Positions 1 through 9,509 of a stretch of 64,000 nucleotides of DNA are shown piece by piece. Source of the DNA: Sphingomonas lenta (lineage in GTDB: Bacteria; Pseudomonadota; Alphaproteobacteria; Sphingomonadales; Sphingomonadaceae); assembly GCF_002288825.1 (NCBI RefSeq), contig NZ_NSLI01000003.1:620001-684000 (forward strand), written 5' to 3'. Position numbers and translations under genes: made by a program. The notes beneath the pieces were generated by a model, which was not told where the DNA came from, ran no database searches, and was given only the letters and a program-made list of their open reading frames with translations. Numbering within the stretch: the first letter of the stretch is position 1; each line of letters starts with the position of its first letter.

Positions 1-2366
1 TCGAAGTGGTGCAGGAATGGCGGCGCGACGCCGGGCCGGACGGCGGTTTCGTGCCGCGGCGCGAGGCGGTCAGCGACGGCGTCCACCACGCGTACCTCAC
101 CGGCGACGTCGTCGTGGTTGACGACGTGCACGCCGACGACCGGTTCGAGGCGGCGGCCGCGCGCGCCTATGCCGCGGTGGACGCCGTCTCGTTCCTGGGC
201 GTGCCGATGGTCCGCGGCGGCCGGGTGCGCGCGGTCCTGTCGGTGCAGCACGGACGCGCGCACCGCTGGCGGCCCGCGGAGGTGCAGCTCATCCGCGAGG
301 TCGCCGACCGCACCTGGACGATGCTGGAGCGCGCCCGCGCCGAGGCCGCGCTCAAGGAGCGCGAGCGTGAGCAGGCATTCGTGATCGGCTGGAGCGACGC
401 GGTCCGCAACGAGTCCGGCCCGCGCGCCGTGCTCGCGGCCACGCTCGACCGGCTGGGCCGGCACCTGGGCGCCGGGCGCGTCAACTATGCGGAGACGACG
501 CAGACCGGGGACGAGTTCGAGGTCATCCAGGAATGGACGCAGGGCGCCGTCCGCCTGGCGGGCCGGCGCTTCCCCTTCGCGGCGTTGGGCTCGCGCGTCG
601 TCGCCGACCACATGACGGGGCGGCCGTTGGTCGTGAACGACGTGACCACGCACCCGCTGTTCGACCTCTCCTCGCAGAGCGTCTACGCGTCCGCCGAGGT
701 GCGGTCGGGCGTCAGCGTGCCGCTGCTGGTGGGGGGACGGCTCCAGGCCGTCCTGTCCGTCATGCAGCCGACGCCGCGCGCCTGGAACGAGAGCGAGGTG
801 CGGCTGATCTGCGAGATCGCCGACCGCACCTGGGCGACGCTGGAGCGCGCGCGGTTCGAGGAGCGCATGGCGGAGTCGGAGGCGCTGCTGGCGACGTTCA
901 TGGAGAACGCGCCGATCGGCATGCACCTGAAGGACGCCGATGGCCGCTACATCCGCGTCAACCAGGAACTCGCCCACGCGATCGGCCGCCCGCGCGAGGA
1001 CATACTCGGCCGCCGCGTGGCCGAGATCATGGCGCCGGAGATCGCGTGCGAGGTGGAGCGGCTGGAGCGCCAGGCGATGGCGGGCCAGCGCGTCAGCGCC
1101 GAGCTGGCGCGCGAGCGGCACGACGGCCGCTACGCCGCCGCGCTCTCCATCGCCTTTCCGATCGAGGGGCATGGGCTGGCGCGCACGGGCGGCTTCACCA
1201 TCGATCTGACCGACCGCAAGGCGGCCGAAACCGCGCTGCAGCGCTCGCGCGAGGCGCTCTACCAGACGGAGAAGCTGTCGGCGCTGGGCAGCCTGTTGGC
1301 CGGCGTCAGCCACGAGCTCAACAACCCGCTCTCCATCGTCGTCGCGCAGGCGGTGATGATGGAGCGGCAAGCCGCGGGCACCGAACTCGCGGACCGCGCC
1401 TTCAAGATCCGCCGCGCCGCGGACCGCTGCGCCCGGATCGTCCAGACCTTCCTGGCGATGGCGCGCGCCAAGCGGCCGGAGCGCGAGCCCGTGGACCTGA
1501 ACGCGGTTGCGGTCGCCGCGCTCGACCTGGCGGATTACGGGTTGCGCACCGACGGCGTCGCGGTCGAGCGGCGGCTGGCGGCGGACCTGCCGCGCATCGC
1601 CGCGGACGCGGATCAGCTGCACCAGGTAATCATCAACCTTGTCGTGAACGCGCAGCACGCGATGAAGGAGGCGGGGACGCACGATCGGCGGCTGGTGCTG
1701 ACGACCGCGCGCGGGCCGGAGCCGGACACGGTGGTGCTGGACGTGTCGGACAATGGCCCAGGCGTGCCCGAAGAGCTCAAGCGCCGCATCTTCGAACCCT
1801 TCTTCACCACCAAGCCGCAAGGCGAGGGGACGGGCGTGGGCCTGTCGTTCAGCCAGGGCCTGGCCGAGGCGCATGGTGGCCGCCTGGCGCTGTTGCCGAC
1901 GGAGATGGGGGCGACGTTCCGGCTGACCCTGCCGATCGACGTATCGCTCACCCTGCCGCGCGTGGAGCCGGAGACGGCGCGGCCGTCCCCGGTAGCCGCG
2001 CGCCGCGCGCTGGTGGTCGACGACGAGCGAGAGATCGCCGAGTCTCTCGCCGATTTTCTGTCGGTCGAAGGCTATAAATGCGAGATCGCGATCGGCGGCG
2101 CGGCGGCCAAGGAACGGCTGGGCGAGGGTCGGTACGACCTGATCGTCAGCGACCTGCGCATGCCCGACGTGGACGGGCCGGAGCTCCACGCCTGGATCGC
2201 GGCCGCGCGGCCGGACCTGGCCGGGCGCATGGCGTTCACCACGGGCGACACGCTGGGCGCGGCCGCCGAGCGCTTCCTCAAGAGCGCGCACCGGCCGGTG
2301 CTGGAGAAGCCCTTTACGCCCGAGAGCGTGCGCGCGCTGATCGAGCGCGTGGACGCGGGTGCCTAG
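1..2366 (+). CDS. Hybrid sensor histidine kinase (GAF-GAF-PAS-HisKA-HATPase-REC), 5' truncated
   Basis: The reading frame is open to the left window edge, and its first residues (EVVQEW) match an internal GAF segment (EVIQEW), so the true start lies outside. Counting from the GTG at 6, I see the end of one GAF domain, a second GAF (about residues 125-285), a PAS domain (288-404), a HisKA dimerisation domain with the phosphoacceptor in GVSHELNNPL (His436), a HATPase domain with DNGPGVP and GTGVGLS boxes, and a C-terminal receiver (668-785) with Asp716 in SDLRMPD and Lys in LEKPF. No membrane segment is visible, so the part seen is cytosolic. Known for the family: input domains drive autophosphorylation and transfer to the fused receiver. 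The ligand cannot be read from the sequence. The stop codon overlaps that of the convergent receiver gene. Its GAF linkers resemble those of the 1833-residue kinase at 10240. Confidence 0.93.
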   Translation, partial: EVVQEWRRDAGPDGGFVPRREAVSDGVHHAYLTGDVVVVDDVHADDRFEAAAARAYAAVDAVSFLGVPMVRGGRVRAVLSVQHGRAHRWRPAEVQLIREVADRTWTMLERARAEAALKEREREQAFVIGWSDAVRNESGPRAVLAATLDRLGRHLGAGRVNYAETTQTGDEFEVIQEWTQGAVRLAGRRFPFAALGSRVVADHMTGRPLVVNDVTTHPLFDLSSQSVYASAEVRSGVSVPLLVGGRLQAVLSVMQPTPRAWNESEVRLICEIADRTWATLERARFEERMAESEALLATFMENAPIGMHLKDADGRYIRVNQELAHAIGRPREDILGRRVAEIMAPEIACEVERLERQAMAGQRVSAELARERHDGRYAAALSIAFPIEGHGLARTGGFTIDLTDRKAAETALQRSREALYQTEKLSALGSLLAGVSHELNNPLSIVVAQAVMMERQAAGTELADRAFKIRRAADRCARIVQTFLAMARAKRPEREPVDLNAVAVAALDLADYGLRTDGVAVERRLAADLPRIAADADQLHQVIINLVVNAQHAMKEAGTHDRRLVLTTARGPEPDTVVLDVSDNGPGVPEELKRRIFEPFFTTKPQGEGTGVGLSFSQGLAEAHGGRLALLPTEMGATFRLTLPIDVSLTLPRVEPETARPSPVAARRALVVDDEREIAESLADFLSVEGYKCEIAIGGAAAKERLGEGRYDLIVSDLRMPDVDGPELHAWIAAARPDLAGRMAFTTGDTLGAAAERFLKSAHRPVLEKPFTPESVRALIERVDAGA

Positions 2367-2728
2367 CCCAGCAGCGCGCGGACGATCCCGGCGGCTTCGA
2401 CGGGCTTCTCGAAGCGCTGAACGCCGTCGAAGCGCTCTGGGATGGCGGACGCGTCGTAGCCGGTCGCGAAGACGAAGGGCACGTCGCGCTCCATCAGCAG
2501 GTCGGCGATCGGAAACGCCTTCTCGCCCTGCAGGTTGATGTCGAGCACCGCGCAGTCGACCGGCTCGCTCCCGTCGAGCAACGCGAGCGCGTCCTCGACG
2601 TTCGCGGCGGGGCCGACCACGGACGCGCCCTGCGCGCGGAACTTGGACGCGAGGTCGTCCGCGAGGAGATACTCGTCCTCGACCACCAGCAGGTGCCGGC
2701 CGGCGAGCGTATCAGGCTGATCCGTCAT
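2363..2728 (-). CDS. Stand-alone response regulator receiver protein
   Basis: A 121-residue single-domain receiver. The acidic pocket is VVEDE, the phosphoacceptor is Asp63 in VLDINLQ, and the conserved Lys is in RFEKPV. There is no output domain, so it probably acts as a phosphate shuttle or by protein contact. A start at 2728 is preferred over one 21 codons upstream: receiver homology begins just after it, and a strong GGGGGAG ribosome site lies just before it. It converges with the hybrid kinase at 1-2366, with the two stops overlapping. It is similar in length and motifs to the receiver at 15738, and such small receivers commonly accompany HWE-type kinases. Pairing with either kinase is inference. 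Confidence 0.9.
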   Translation of the reverse strand: MTDQPDTLAGRHLLVVEDEYLLADDLASKFRAQGASVVGPAANVEDALALLDGSEPVDCAVLDINLQGEKAFPIADLLMERDVPFVFATGYDASAIPERFDGVQRFEKPVEAAGIVRALLG

Positions 2729-2909
2729 GCGCTCTCCCCCGATCCCCTCGAACGGTGCAGCCACCGTGCAACGCGCCCGCGCCCCGGTCAATGCGGCGCC
2801 GGACGCGGTTAACCGATCGCATGCCCGTCCCGATCCGGAACGGCCGGAAAGCGCGTCTAGTCAGCCCGCACCGCTTTGGGCATGACCTTGGGCTCGAAGG
2901 AGGTCGCTG

Positions 2910-3569
2910 GTGGTCGGAGTCGGAGCGAACGGCATGCGGATCGTCGCGCTGGTGGTCCTGTCGGCGGCGCTGGCGGTGATCGGCTGGGCGGTGGCGGCCC
3001 CATATCTGTCCGGCGCACCTGCGATTGTCGACGCGAAGCCGGTCCTCGCCGCGGCGCCCGCTAAGCGCGCCCCGCCCGCGGTCGAGCCCGCACCGCCCCG
3101 GCCGGAGCCGACCCTGGTCGTGAAGCGCATCCTCGACATCCCCGCCGGCATCGGCTTCGGCGAGTGGGTCTGGAACGAGGAGGGCGCGCCGCCGGGCGGA
3201 CGCGTCGTCATGACGGTGGACCTGAAGGCGCAGACCATCTCCGTGTTCCGGGGCGGGCACGAGATCGGCACGGCGGCGGTGCTCTACGGCGCGGACGACA
3301 AGCCGACGCCGCTCGGCCGTTATCCGATCCTGGAGAAGGATCGAGACCACGTATCGAACCTGTACGGCGCGCCCATGCCGTACATGCTGCGCCTGACCAT
3401 GGACGGCGTCGCGATCCACGGCAGCGACGTGAAATACGGCATGGCGACGCACGGCTGCATCGGCGTGCCCACCCCCTTCGCCGCCAAGCTGTTCGAGGCG
3501 GTAGGGAAGAGCGATCTGGTGATCGTCACGCAGGGCAAGCTCTTGAAGCTCGGCGACCGGATCGCCTGA
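2910..3569 (+). CDS. L,D-transpeptidase (YkuD domain), membrane-anchored
   Basis: A 219-residue protein with one N-terminal hydrophobic segment (about residues 10-30), a Pro/Ala-rich linker (about 45-68) and a C-terminal YkuD catalytic domain. The family signature is visible as HGSD followed by THGCIG, placing the nucleophile at Cys183. Such enzymes form 3-3 peptidoglycan cross-links or attach lipoproteins to the wall in the periplasm. The GTG at 2910 has an AAGGAGG site five bases upstream; an ATG eight codons later would also keep the anchor. The gene ends three bases before the convergent beta-propeller gene. The substrate is not determined. Confidence 0.9.
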   Translation: MVGVGANGMRIVALVVLSAALAVIGWAVAAPYLSGAPAIVDAKPVLAAAPAKRAPPAVEPAPPRPEPTLVVKRILDIPAGIGFGEWVWNEEGAPPGGRVVMTVDLKAQTISVFRGGHEIGTAAVLYGADDKPTPLGRYPILEKDRDHVSNLYGAPMPYMLRLTMDGVAIHGSDVKYGMATHGCIGVPTPFAAKLFEAVGKSDLVIVTQGKLLKLGDRIA

Positions 3570-3572
3570 CCG

Positions 3573-4439
3573 TCAGAGCGCGTCGGCGAACACGACCTGG
3601 TACAAGTCCGCCATCCCTTCCGGCTGGCCTTCGCGCGGGCGGTCGCTGGCGAAGGTGAGGCGCTTGCCGTCGCGGCTGAGCGCGGGGGTAAAGTTGAAGC
3701 GGCCGGCGTTGACCGCGGCGTTGAGCGGGACCGGTTCCGACCAGGCGTCGCCCGTCCGGCGGCTCATGTGGATCCGGCCTTGGCCGTCCACCATGCGCCA
3801 GAACAGCGCCGTGCGGCCGTCGCGGCTCAGCGTGAAGTCGCTCTCGCTCGCGGCCGAGTTGATCGGGGCGGGGAGCAGGGCGGGCTTGGCGAAGCCGTCG
3901 GCCGTCACCTCCGCCGCGTACACGTCCAGCCCGCCCATGCCGCTCTTGCGCGCGGTCGCGAAGTAGAGCCGGCCGTCGTGCAGCTCCGGCCCTAGCTCCT
4001 CGCCCACGCCGTTGACGACATGGCCCAGGTGCTCGGGCGTCTGCCACACGCCGTCGCGCTTCACCGAGCGCCAGATGTCCAGGTCGTGTCTGTCGGGCCG
4101 CGACGGGGTGGGGCGGTCGGAGACGAAGAGGAGCGTGCGCCCGTCGGGCGTCAGCCACGGGTCCGAGTCGCGCCAGCGGTCGTCGGAGAAGGCGATGGGC
4201 TCGGGCGCGGTCCACGCGCCGTTCCTGCGCTCCGCGACCATGATCTTGGCGCGACGGAAGTCCGCCTCCGACCGCGCGAACACCGCGGTGCGCCCGTCGT
4301 CGCTGAGGCTGTAGTTATACTCGTTCATCGCGCCGGACGCGACCTCCGGCCGGATGCGCGCGGGCGCGGTCTGCGCGTCGGCGACGCCGGCGGCGAGCAA
4401 CAGGGCTAGAGCGAGGGCTGGGGCGAGGCGGGACGTCAT
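3573..4439 (-). CDS. Secreted TolB-like/PD40 beta-propeller protein
   Basis: A 288-residue protein with a clear signal peptide (hydrophobic Leu/Ala core, cleavage near ADAQ). The rest is built of repeated WD40-like PD40 motifs of the form LSDDGRTAVF, LTPDGRTLLFVSDR, LSRDGRTALFWR and LSRDGKRLTFASDR. These repeats form beta-propeller blades in TolB-type and prolyl-oligopeptidase-type proteins. No catalytic domain follows, so a periplasmic binding or scaffolding role is inferred. The start at 4439 is chosen because it precedes the signal peptide and has an AGGAG site; the frame runs further upstream without sensible sequence. It is divergent from the GH15 gene at 4566. Confidence 0.82.
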   Translation of the reverse strand: MTSRLAPALALALLLAAGVADAQTAPARIRPEVASGAMNEYNYSLSDDGRTAVFARSEADFRRAKIMVAERRNGAWTAPEPIAFSDDRWRDSDPWLTPDGRTLLFVSDRPTPSRPDRHDLDIWRSVKRDGVWQTPEHLGHVVNGVGEELGPELHDGRLYFATARKSGMGGLDVYAAEVTADGFAKPALLPAPINSAASESDFTLSRDGRTALFWRMVDGQGRIHMSRRTGDAWSEPVPLNAAVNAGRFNFTPALSRDGKRLTFASDRPREGQPEGMADLYQVVFADAL

Positions 4440-4565
4440 GGTCGGGGCTCCTGGTCGAGCCCGTCGGATCGCAGCCGAGGCGGGCGGACGGAACCGCGCT
4501 GCGACGGAAGCGGAGCGCGGCGAGACGAAGCGGAGCCGAAACGGTTCTGGGGCGTAATCCCTTCC

Positions 4566-6413
4566 ATGAGGGACGCAGCCGACGCCGCGTCGGCGTCTGC
4601 GCCGGCGATCGAGGATTACGGCGTCGTCGGCGACCTGCGCACTGCGGCGCTGATCGGGCTGGACGGGTCCGTCGACTTCATGTGCTGGCCGCGCTTCGAC
4701 GGGCCGTCCGTCTTCGCCGCGCTGCTCGACCGGGATAAGGGCGGCAGCTTCCGGCTCGCGCCCGAGCTGGGCGGACCCGTGCGCCGGCGCCAGCTCTACT
4801 TGCCGGAAACCAACGTGCTCGTATCGCGCTTTCTGTCGGCCGATGGCGTGGCGGAAATCACCGACCTCATGCCGATGACGGGCGACGAGGGCCGGCTGGT
4901 GCGGATCGCGCACGCCGTGCGCGGCGAGGTCACGTTCGCCATGCGGTGCGCGCCCCGCTTCGACTACGCCCGCTCCGGGCACCGGCTCGAGCTGGACGAC
5001 CGGGCGGCGGTGTTCCGGCCCGAGACCGACGGCGTCATCCCGATGCGCCTGGTCGCCACCGTGGCCGTCGAGCGGGACGGCGACGACGCGGTCGCGCGCT
5101 TCACGCTCAAGCCCGGCGAGAGCGCGACCTTCCTGCTGGAAGGCTATGACGCGCCCGAGCTGCCCTGCGGGCTCGAGGGCTATTCCGCGCAGTGCTTCGA
5201 CGACACGGTGCGCTACTGGCGCGGCTGGGCGGCGCGCTCGCATTATGGCGGCCGCTGGCGCGAGATGGTGATGCGCTCGGCGTTGGCGCTCAAGCTGCTG
5301 ACGTCGCGCGACACGGGCGCTATCGTGGCAGCACCCACCTTCGGCCTGCCGGAGACGATCGGCGGTCCGCGCAACTGGGATTACCGCTACACCTGGATCC
5401 GCGACGCGGGCTTCACGCTCTACGCGCTGATGCGGCTGGGCTATACGGGCGAGGCGGCGGACTTCATGCGCTGGATCAGGGCGCGCGTGGAGGAGGGGCC
5501 GCGCGACGGTACGCTCCAGGTGATGTACGGCATCGACGGCCGCACCGACCTGACGGAGAGCGAGCTGCCGCATCTATCGGGCTATATGGGCTCACGGCCC
5601 GTGCGCATCGGCAACGACGCCTACGACCAGCTGCAGCTCGACATCTACGGCGCGATCATGGACGCGGTGTACCTCGCCAACAAGTACGGCGAGCCGACGC
5701 CGTATGACGGTTGGGTCAATATCTGCGCCACCGTCGACTGGGTGTGCGAGAACTGGCGCGAGCCCGACGAGGGCATCTGGGAGTTCCGCGGCGGGCGGCG
5801 CGAGTTCCTCCACTCGCGGCTCATGTGCTGGGTGACGGTGGACCGGGCGATCCGCTTGGCCAGCAAGCGGTCCTTGCCCGCGCCCTTTCCGCGCTGGGTA
5901 GACGCCAGGAACGAGATCCACCACAGCATCATGCGCGACTTCTGGGACGAGGAGCTCGGGGCGTTTGTGCAATTCAAGGGGGCCAAGGCGCTCGACGCGG
6001 CGTGCCTGCTCATGCCTCTGGTCAAGTTCATCAGCCCCACCGACCCGCGCTGGCTCTCCACGCTCGACGCGGTGGGCAGACACCTGACGGAGGACGCGCT
6101 GGTCCGCCGCTATGACGGGCAGGCGAGCGCGGACGTCGATGCCCTGGCGGGGGTGGAGGGCGCGTTCACCACCTGCTCCTTCTGGTACATCGAATGCCTG
6201 GCGCGCGCCGGGCGGTTGGACGAGGCGCAGCTCCTGTTCGAGAAGATGCTGGGCTACGCCAACCATCTCGGCCTCTACGCCGAGGAGCTGGGCCCGGCGG
6301 GCGAGCACCTGGGCAACTTCCCGCAGGCGCTGACGCACCTCGCGCTGATCTCCGCCGCTTTCGCGCTCGACCGCGAGCTGGCGGGCGGCAGGCGGGGAGC
6401 GTGGGAGCGCTAG
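4566..6413 (+). CDS. Glycoside hydrolase family 15 protein (glucoamylase/trehalase-like)
   Basis: A 615-residue protein of the bacterial GH15 type that carries an N-terminal beta-sandwich region (IEDYGVVGDLRTAALIG, DGSVDFMCWPRFD) and an (alpha/alpha)6 barrel. Hallmarks are the NWDYRYTWIRDAGF box and the WEFRGG/EFLHSRLMCWVTVDRA segment. Full length for the family (about 600 residues) and no signal peptide, so it is cytosolic. Members cleave alpha-linked glucose from maltodextrins or trehalose; the specificity cannot be told here. The last bases overlap the stop of the convergent transporter-like gene at 6410. Confidence 0.9.
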   Translation: MRDAADAASASAPAIEDYGVVGDLRTAALIGLDGSVDFMCWPRFDGPSVFAALLDRDKGGSFRLAPELGGPVRRRQLYLPETNVLVSRFLSADGVAEITDLMPMTGDEGRLVRIAHAVRGEVTFAMRCAPRFDYARSGHRLELDDRAAVFRPETDGVIPMRLVATVAVERDGDDAVARFTLKPGESATFLLEGYDAPELPCGLEGYSAQCFDDTVRYWRGWAARSHYGGRWREMVMRSALALKLLTSRDTGAIVAAPTFGLPETIGGPRNWDYRYTWIRDAGFTLYALMRLGYTGEAADFMRWIRARVEEGPRDGTLQVMYGIDGRTDLTESELPHLSGYMGSRPVRIGNDAYDQLQLDIYGAIMDAVYLANKYGEPTPYDGWVNICATVDWVCENWREPDEGIWEFRGGRREFLHSRLMCWVTVDRAIRLASKRSLPAPFPRWVDARNEIHHSIMRDFWDEELGAFVQFKGAKALDAACLLMPLVKFISPTDPRWLSTLDAVGRHLTEDALVRRYDGQASADVDALAGVEGAFTTCSFWYIECLARAGRLDEAQLLFEKMLGYANHLGLYAEELGPAGEHLGNFPQALTHLALISAAFALDRELAGGRRGAWER

Positions 6414-7237
6414 AAGCGGGTGGACAGGCCGAGATAGGCTTGCGCGTCGGGCGTCGCGCGGTTGAGCCCGAAGTTCGCGCCGGCGTCGAGCTGGAGCCGC
6501 GGACGAACGAGCCAGGTCACCGCCACGTCCGCCGAATATTGCCGGACCGTGCCCGCGGGATCGTAATTCTGCGCGGTCCACAGCTCGGCCGCGACGCCGA
6601 CGGTGGGTGCGACCGCCTTGGCGATGTTGGCGGTGCCGACGAGCTGGACGTGCTTGCCGCGCCCGTCCGCGTCGTGAAGTAGGTCCACCTCCGGCCCGAA
6701 GGTGAGCGTGACGCCTCGCGGAAGCGCGTACTGGACCGGCACCGCCACGCCGCCCTCCCATTCGCGGTTGCCGACGCCGCGCTTGGCGGTGGGCGCCTTC
6801 ACGAAGGGGATGACGCCGACCTGGAGCGCGGCGTCGGGGTCGGTGAGGCGCTGCTTCAAGCGCAGCACGAGGTCGCCCGCGCCGCCGATCCGCTCCACCG
6901 CGCCGTCAGGCGTGCGCACGCGGGTCTCGACATAGGGCGCGATGTTGAACTGGACGTCGGTGTGGCGGCCTAGGCCGAGCTTCAGCGTGGGATTGGTGTA
7001 GGCGATCGTGTCGACGCGCGTCCCCGCAGCGTCGGTGCGTGTCCAGGCGATGAGGTCGGTCTCGATCTGGATCGCGCCCGCGGGCACGGTGCAGGCGGCG
7101 TTCGACTTGGTCGGGCGGTCTGTGCAGAGCGGCGGCTCTTGCGCGTCCCCCTGCTGCGAGGGCGCGGGCGGCAGGCCTTGCGCGAGCGCCTCCGCAGAAA
7201 GCGCCAGGGCCGCGAGGGTCACCAGCTTCTTGTGCAT
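6410..7237 (-). CDS. Outer-membrane transporter-like protein (phenol MetA-deg/alpha-amylase-neighbour type family)
   Basis: A 275-residue protein with a signal peptide (KKLVTLAALALSAEALAQG). The body is rich in alternating aromatic/hydrophobic beta strands and ends in a terminal Phe (YLGLSTRF), typical of an outer-membrane barrel. The conserved opening CTDRPTKSNAACTVPAGAIQIETD is characteristic of the family annotated as putative transporter or MetA-pathway of phenol degradation. Substrate unknown; the family name should not be read as evidence of phenol metabolism. The stop overlaps the end of the GH15 gene. Confidence 0.75.
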   Translation of the reverse strand: MHKKLVTLAALALSAEALAQGLPPAPSQQGDAQEPPLCTDRPTKSNAACTVPAGAIQIETDLIAWTRTDAAGTRVDTIAYTNPTLKLGLGRHTDVQFNIAPYVETRVRTPDGAVERIGGAGDLVLRLKQRLTDPDAALQVGVIPFVKAPTAKRGVGNREWEGGVAVPVQYALPRGVTLTFGPEVDLLHDADGRGKHVQLVGTANIAKAVAPTVGVAAELWTAQNYDPAGTVRQYSADVAVTWLVRPRLQLDAGANFGLNRATPDAQAYLGLSTRF

Positions 7238-7342
7238 TCGTCTTCCCCGGACCGCCCTGGATCGGACGCACCATAGCGGTGAGGAAGCTTTGGGGAACAG
7301 CCGGGGTAGGCGGGGCCGCGCCCGTCGACTACCGGGCGCGCG

Positions 7343-9391
7343 ATGAAGTCGTTCCCGCTCGCGTTCCTGCTCACCGCCGCTCCCGCCGCCGCCCAGCAAG
7401 CGCCCGAGGTGGTCGTGACCGGTCGCGGGCTCGATGAGCGCCTCGGCGACCGCGCGGCGGACGTGGTCACGATCGACCGTGCGCGGATCGAGCGGGCGGC
7501 GTCGAACCGGCTGGAGAGTGTGCTCGCCGAGGTGGCGGGGCTGCAGCAGTTCCGCCGCTCGGACTCGCGCAGCGCCAATCCGACGAGCCAGGGGATCAAC
7601 CTGCGCGGCTTCGGCGGCAGCGCGTCGAGCCGGGTGGCGCTGCTGCTCGACGGCGTGCCGCAGGCGGACCCGTTCGGCGGCTGGGTGGCGTTCCCCGCCT
7701 ATGCCACGGGCCGCTTGGGCGCGGTGCGCGTCACGCGCGGCGGCGGGAGCGGCTATGCGGGGCCGGGCGCGCTGGCGGGGACCGTGGAGCTGGAGAGCGC
7801 GACGCCCGATCAGCTCGGGGCGTTCGAGGGCGCGGCGTTCGGCGGCGGCCGCGACTCGGTCGACGCGCAAGCGGCGGCGATGCTGGAGCGGGCGGGCGGC
7901 TTCGCGACTCTGTCGGGGGCCTATGCGCGGGGCGACGGTTTCGTGCCGATCGTGCGCGAGGACCGCGGCCCCGTCGATCGGCGCGCGCCGTACAAACAGG
8001 CGTCGGGCGCGGTGCGCGGCGTGGTCGAGATCGCGCCCGCGACCGAGATCCAGGCGAACGTCACCGCCTCCACCGACCGGCGCGAGCGCGGGACCGCGTT
8101 CTCCGACATTCGGAGCGAGGGGGCGGAGGCGAGCGTGCGGCTGGTCGGGCGCGGGCGCTGGGGCTGGTCGGCGCTGGCGTACCTGCAGACGCGCTCGCTC
8201 GCGACGAGCTTCGCGGGCGTGAACGCCGCGCGCACCACGGTCACGCGGACGCTGGACCAGTACGGCACGCCCGCCACTGGCCTCGGCGCGCGGCTGGAGG
8301 TGCGGCCGTCGGTGGGCGCGGGGGCGGACCTGCGGCTCGGCGCGGAATGGCGCGACGTGGAGGGGCGGACCCAGGAGAATTACAGCTTCGTCAACGCCGC
8401 GCCGACGCGGCGGCGGGTGGCGGGCGGCGCGAACCGGACTATTGGACTGTTCGCCGACGGCGCGGTCGAGCTGGGGGCGGCGACGCTGACGGCGGGCGGG
8501 CGCGTCGACCGATGGCGGATCGCGGACGGCTTCCTGCTCGAACGGCCGCTGGCGGGCGGCGCGGCGCTGACCGATGCGCGGTTTCGCGACCGTTCCGGGA
8601 CCGAGTGGACGGGCAGGGCGGGCGCGGCGTGGCGCGCGTCGGACGCGCTGAGCCTGCGCGCGGCGGCATATCGCGGCTGGCGGCTGCCGACGCTGAACGA
8701 ACTATACCGCCCGTTCCGCGTCGGCGCGGACGCGGTCGCCGCCAACGCCGAGCTCGCGCCCGAACGGCTCGACGGCGCGGAGGCGGGGCTGACGTTGACG
8801 CCCTTCCCCGGCGCGAGCCTGTCGGCGACGCTGTTCCACAACCGCTTACGCGGCGCGATCGCGAACGTCACGGCGGGGCGGGGGCCGGGGACCTTCCCCG
8901 GCGTCGGCTTCGTCGCGGCCGGCGGCGTGTACCGCGTCCGCCGCAATCTCGACGCGATCCGATCGACCGGCTTCGAGGTCGACGCCTCCGTCGTTGCCGG
9001 TCCCGTCTTCGCGCAGGCGTCGTGGAGCCGCACCGACCCGCGCGTCGAGGCGTCGGGCGAGGCCGCCGCGCTCGACGGCCTGCGCCCGGCGCAGACCCCG
9101 CGCGACCTCATCGGCGTGACGCTCGGCTGGCGACGCGGCGCGGCGACCGTCTCCGCCACGCTCCGCCACGCCGCCCGCCAGTTTGAGGACGACGCGAACA
9201 CGCGCACCCTCGCACCCGCGACGACGCTGGACGCCTTCGCGTCGGTGCCGCTGACGCCCGCGCTGAGCCTGGAGGCGCGTGGGGAGAACCTGTTGAACGA
9301 GCGCGTCGAGGCCGCGGTGACCGGCGCGGACGTGGTGGAGCGCGCGACCCCGCGGACGCTGTGGATCGGGGTGCGGTTCAAGGCGGGGTGA
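7343..9391 (+). CDS. TonB-dependent outer-membrane receptor
   Basis: A 682-residue protein with a signal peptide (cleavage near AAAQQ), a TonB-box-like VVVTG stretch, then a plug domain with INLRGFG, LLLDGVPQADPFGGW and VRVTRGGGSGYAGPGALAGTVEL. A long beta barrel follows, with the usual LNELYRPFRVGADAVAANAEL region around residue 455. It ends in IGVRFKAG, close to the terminal aromatic signature although not ending in Phe. Such receptors import siderophores, cobalamin, sugars or other scarce nutrients with TonB energy. No neighbour reveals the substrate. A 105-base gap separates it from the divergent transporter-like gene. Confidence 0.92.
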   Translation: MKSFPLAFLLTAAPAAAQQAPEVVVTGRGLDERLGDRAADVVTIDRARIERAASNRLESVLAEVAGLQQFRRSDSRSANPTSQGINLRGFGGSASSRVALLLDGVPQADPFGGWVAFPAYATGRLGAVRVTRGGGSGYAGPGALAGTVELESATPDQLGAFEGAAFGGGRDSVDAQAAAMLERAGGFATLSGAYARGDGFVPIVREDRGPVDRRAPYKQASGAVRGVVEIAPATEIQANVTASTDRRERGTAFSDIRSEGAEASVRLVGRGRWGWSALAYLQTRSLATSFAGVNAARTTVTRTLDQYGTPATGLGARLEVRPSVGAGADLRLGAEWRDVEGRTQENYSFVNAAPTRRRVAGGANRTIGLFADGAVELGAATLTAGGRVDRWRIADGFLLERPLAGGAALTDARFRDRSGTEWTGRAGAAWRASDALSLRAAAYRGWRLPTLNELYRPFRVGADAVAANAELAPERLDGAEAGLTLTPFPGASLSATLFHNRLRGAIANVTAGRGPGTFPGVGFVAAGGVYRVRRNLDAIRSTGFEVDASVVAGPVFAQASWSRTDPRVEASGEAAALDGLRPAQTPRDLIGVTLGWRRGAATVSATLRHAARQFEDDANTRTLAPATTLDAFASVPLTPALSLEARGENLLNERVEAAVTGADVVERATPRTLWIGVRFKAG

Positions 9392-9509
9392 GGCCGCGGC
9401 GGGATCGCGCCGCACGGAGCGCTTGAACCCTTGCGCGCGCTGCTTCGTTGCGTCTCGATGGTATGATGATCCATGTTGGCGGAGACCTCGCGCGACGGAG
9501 CTAACGTCC

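Noticed and set aside
4440-5573. Upstream extension of the beta-propeller gene to 666 codons
   Set aside because: The extension is antisense to the GH15 gene; the signal peptide and AGGAG site fix the start at 4439.
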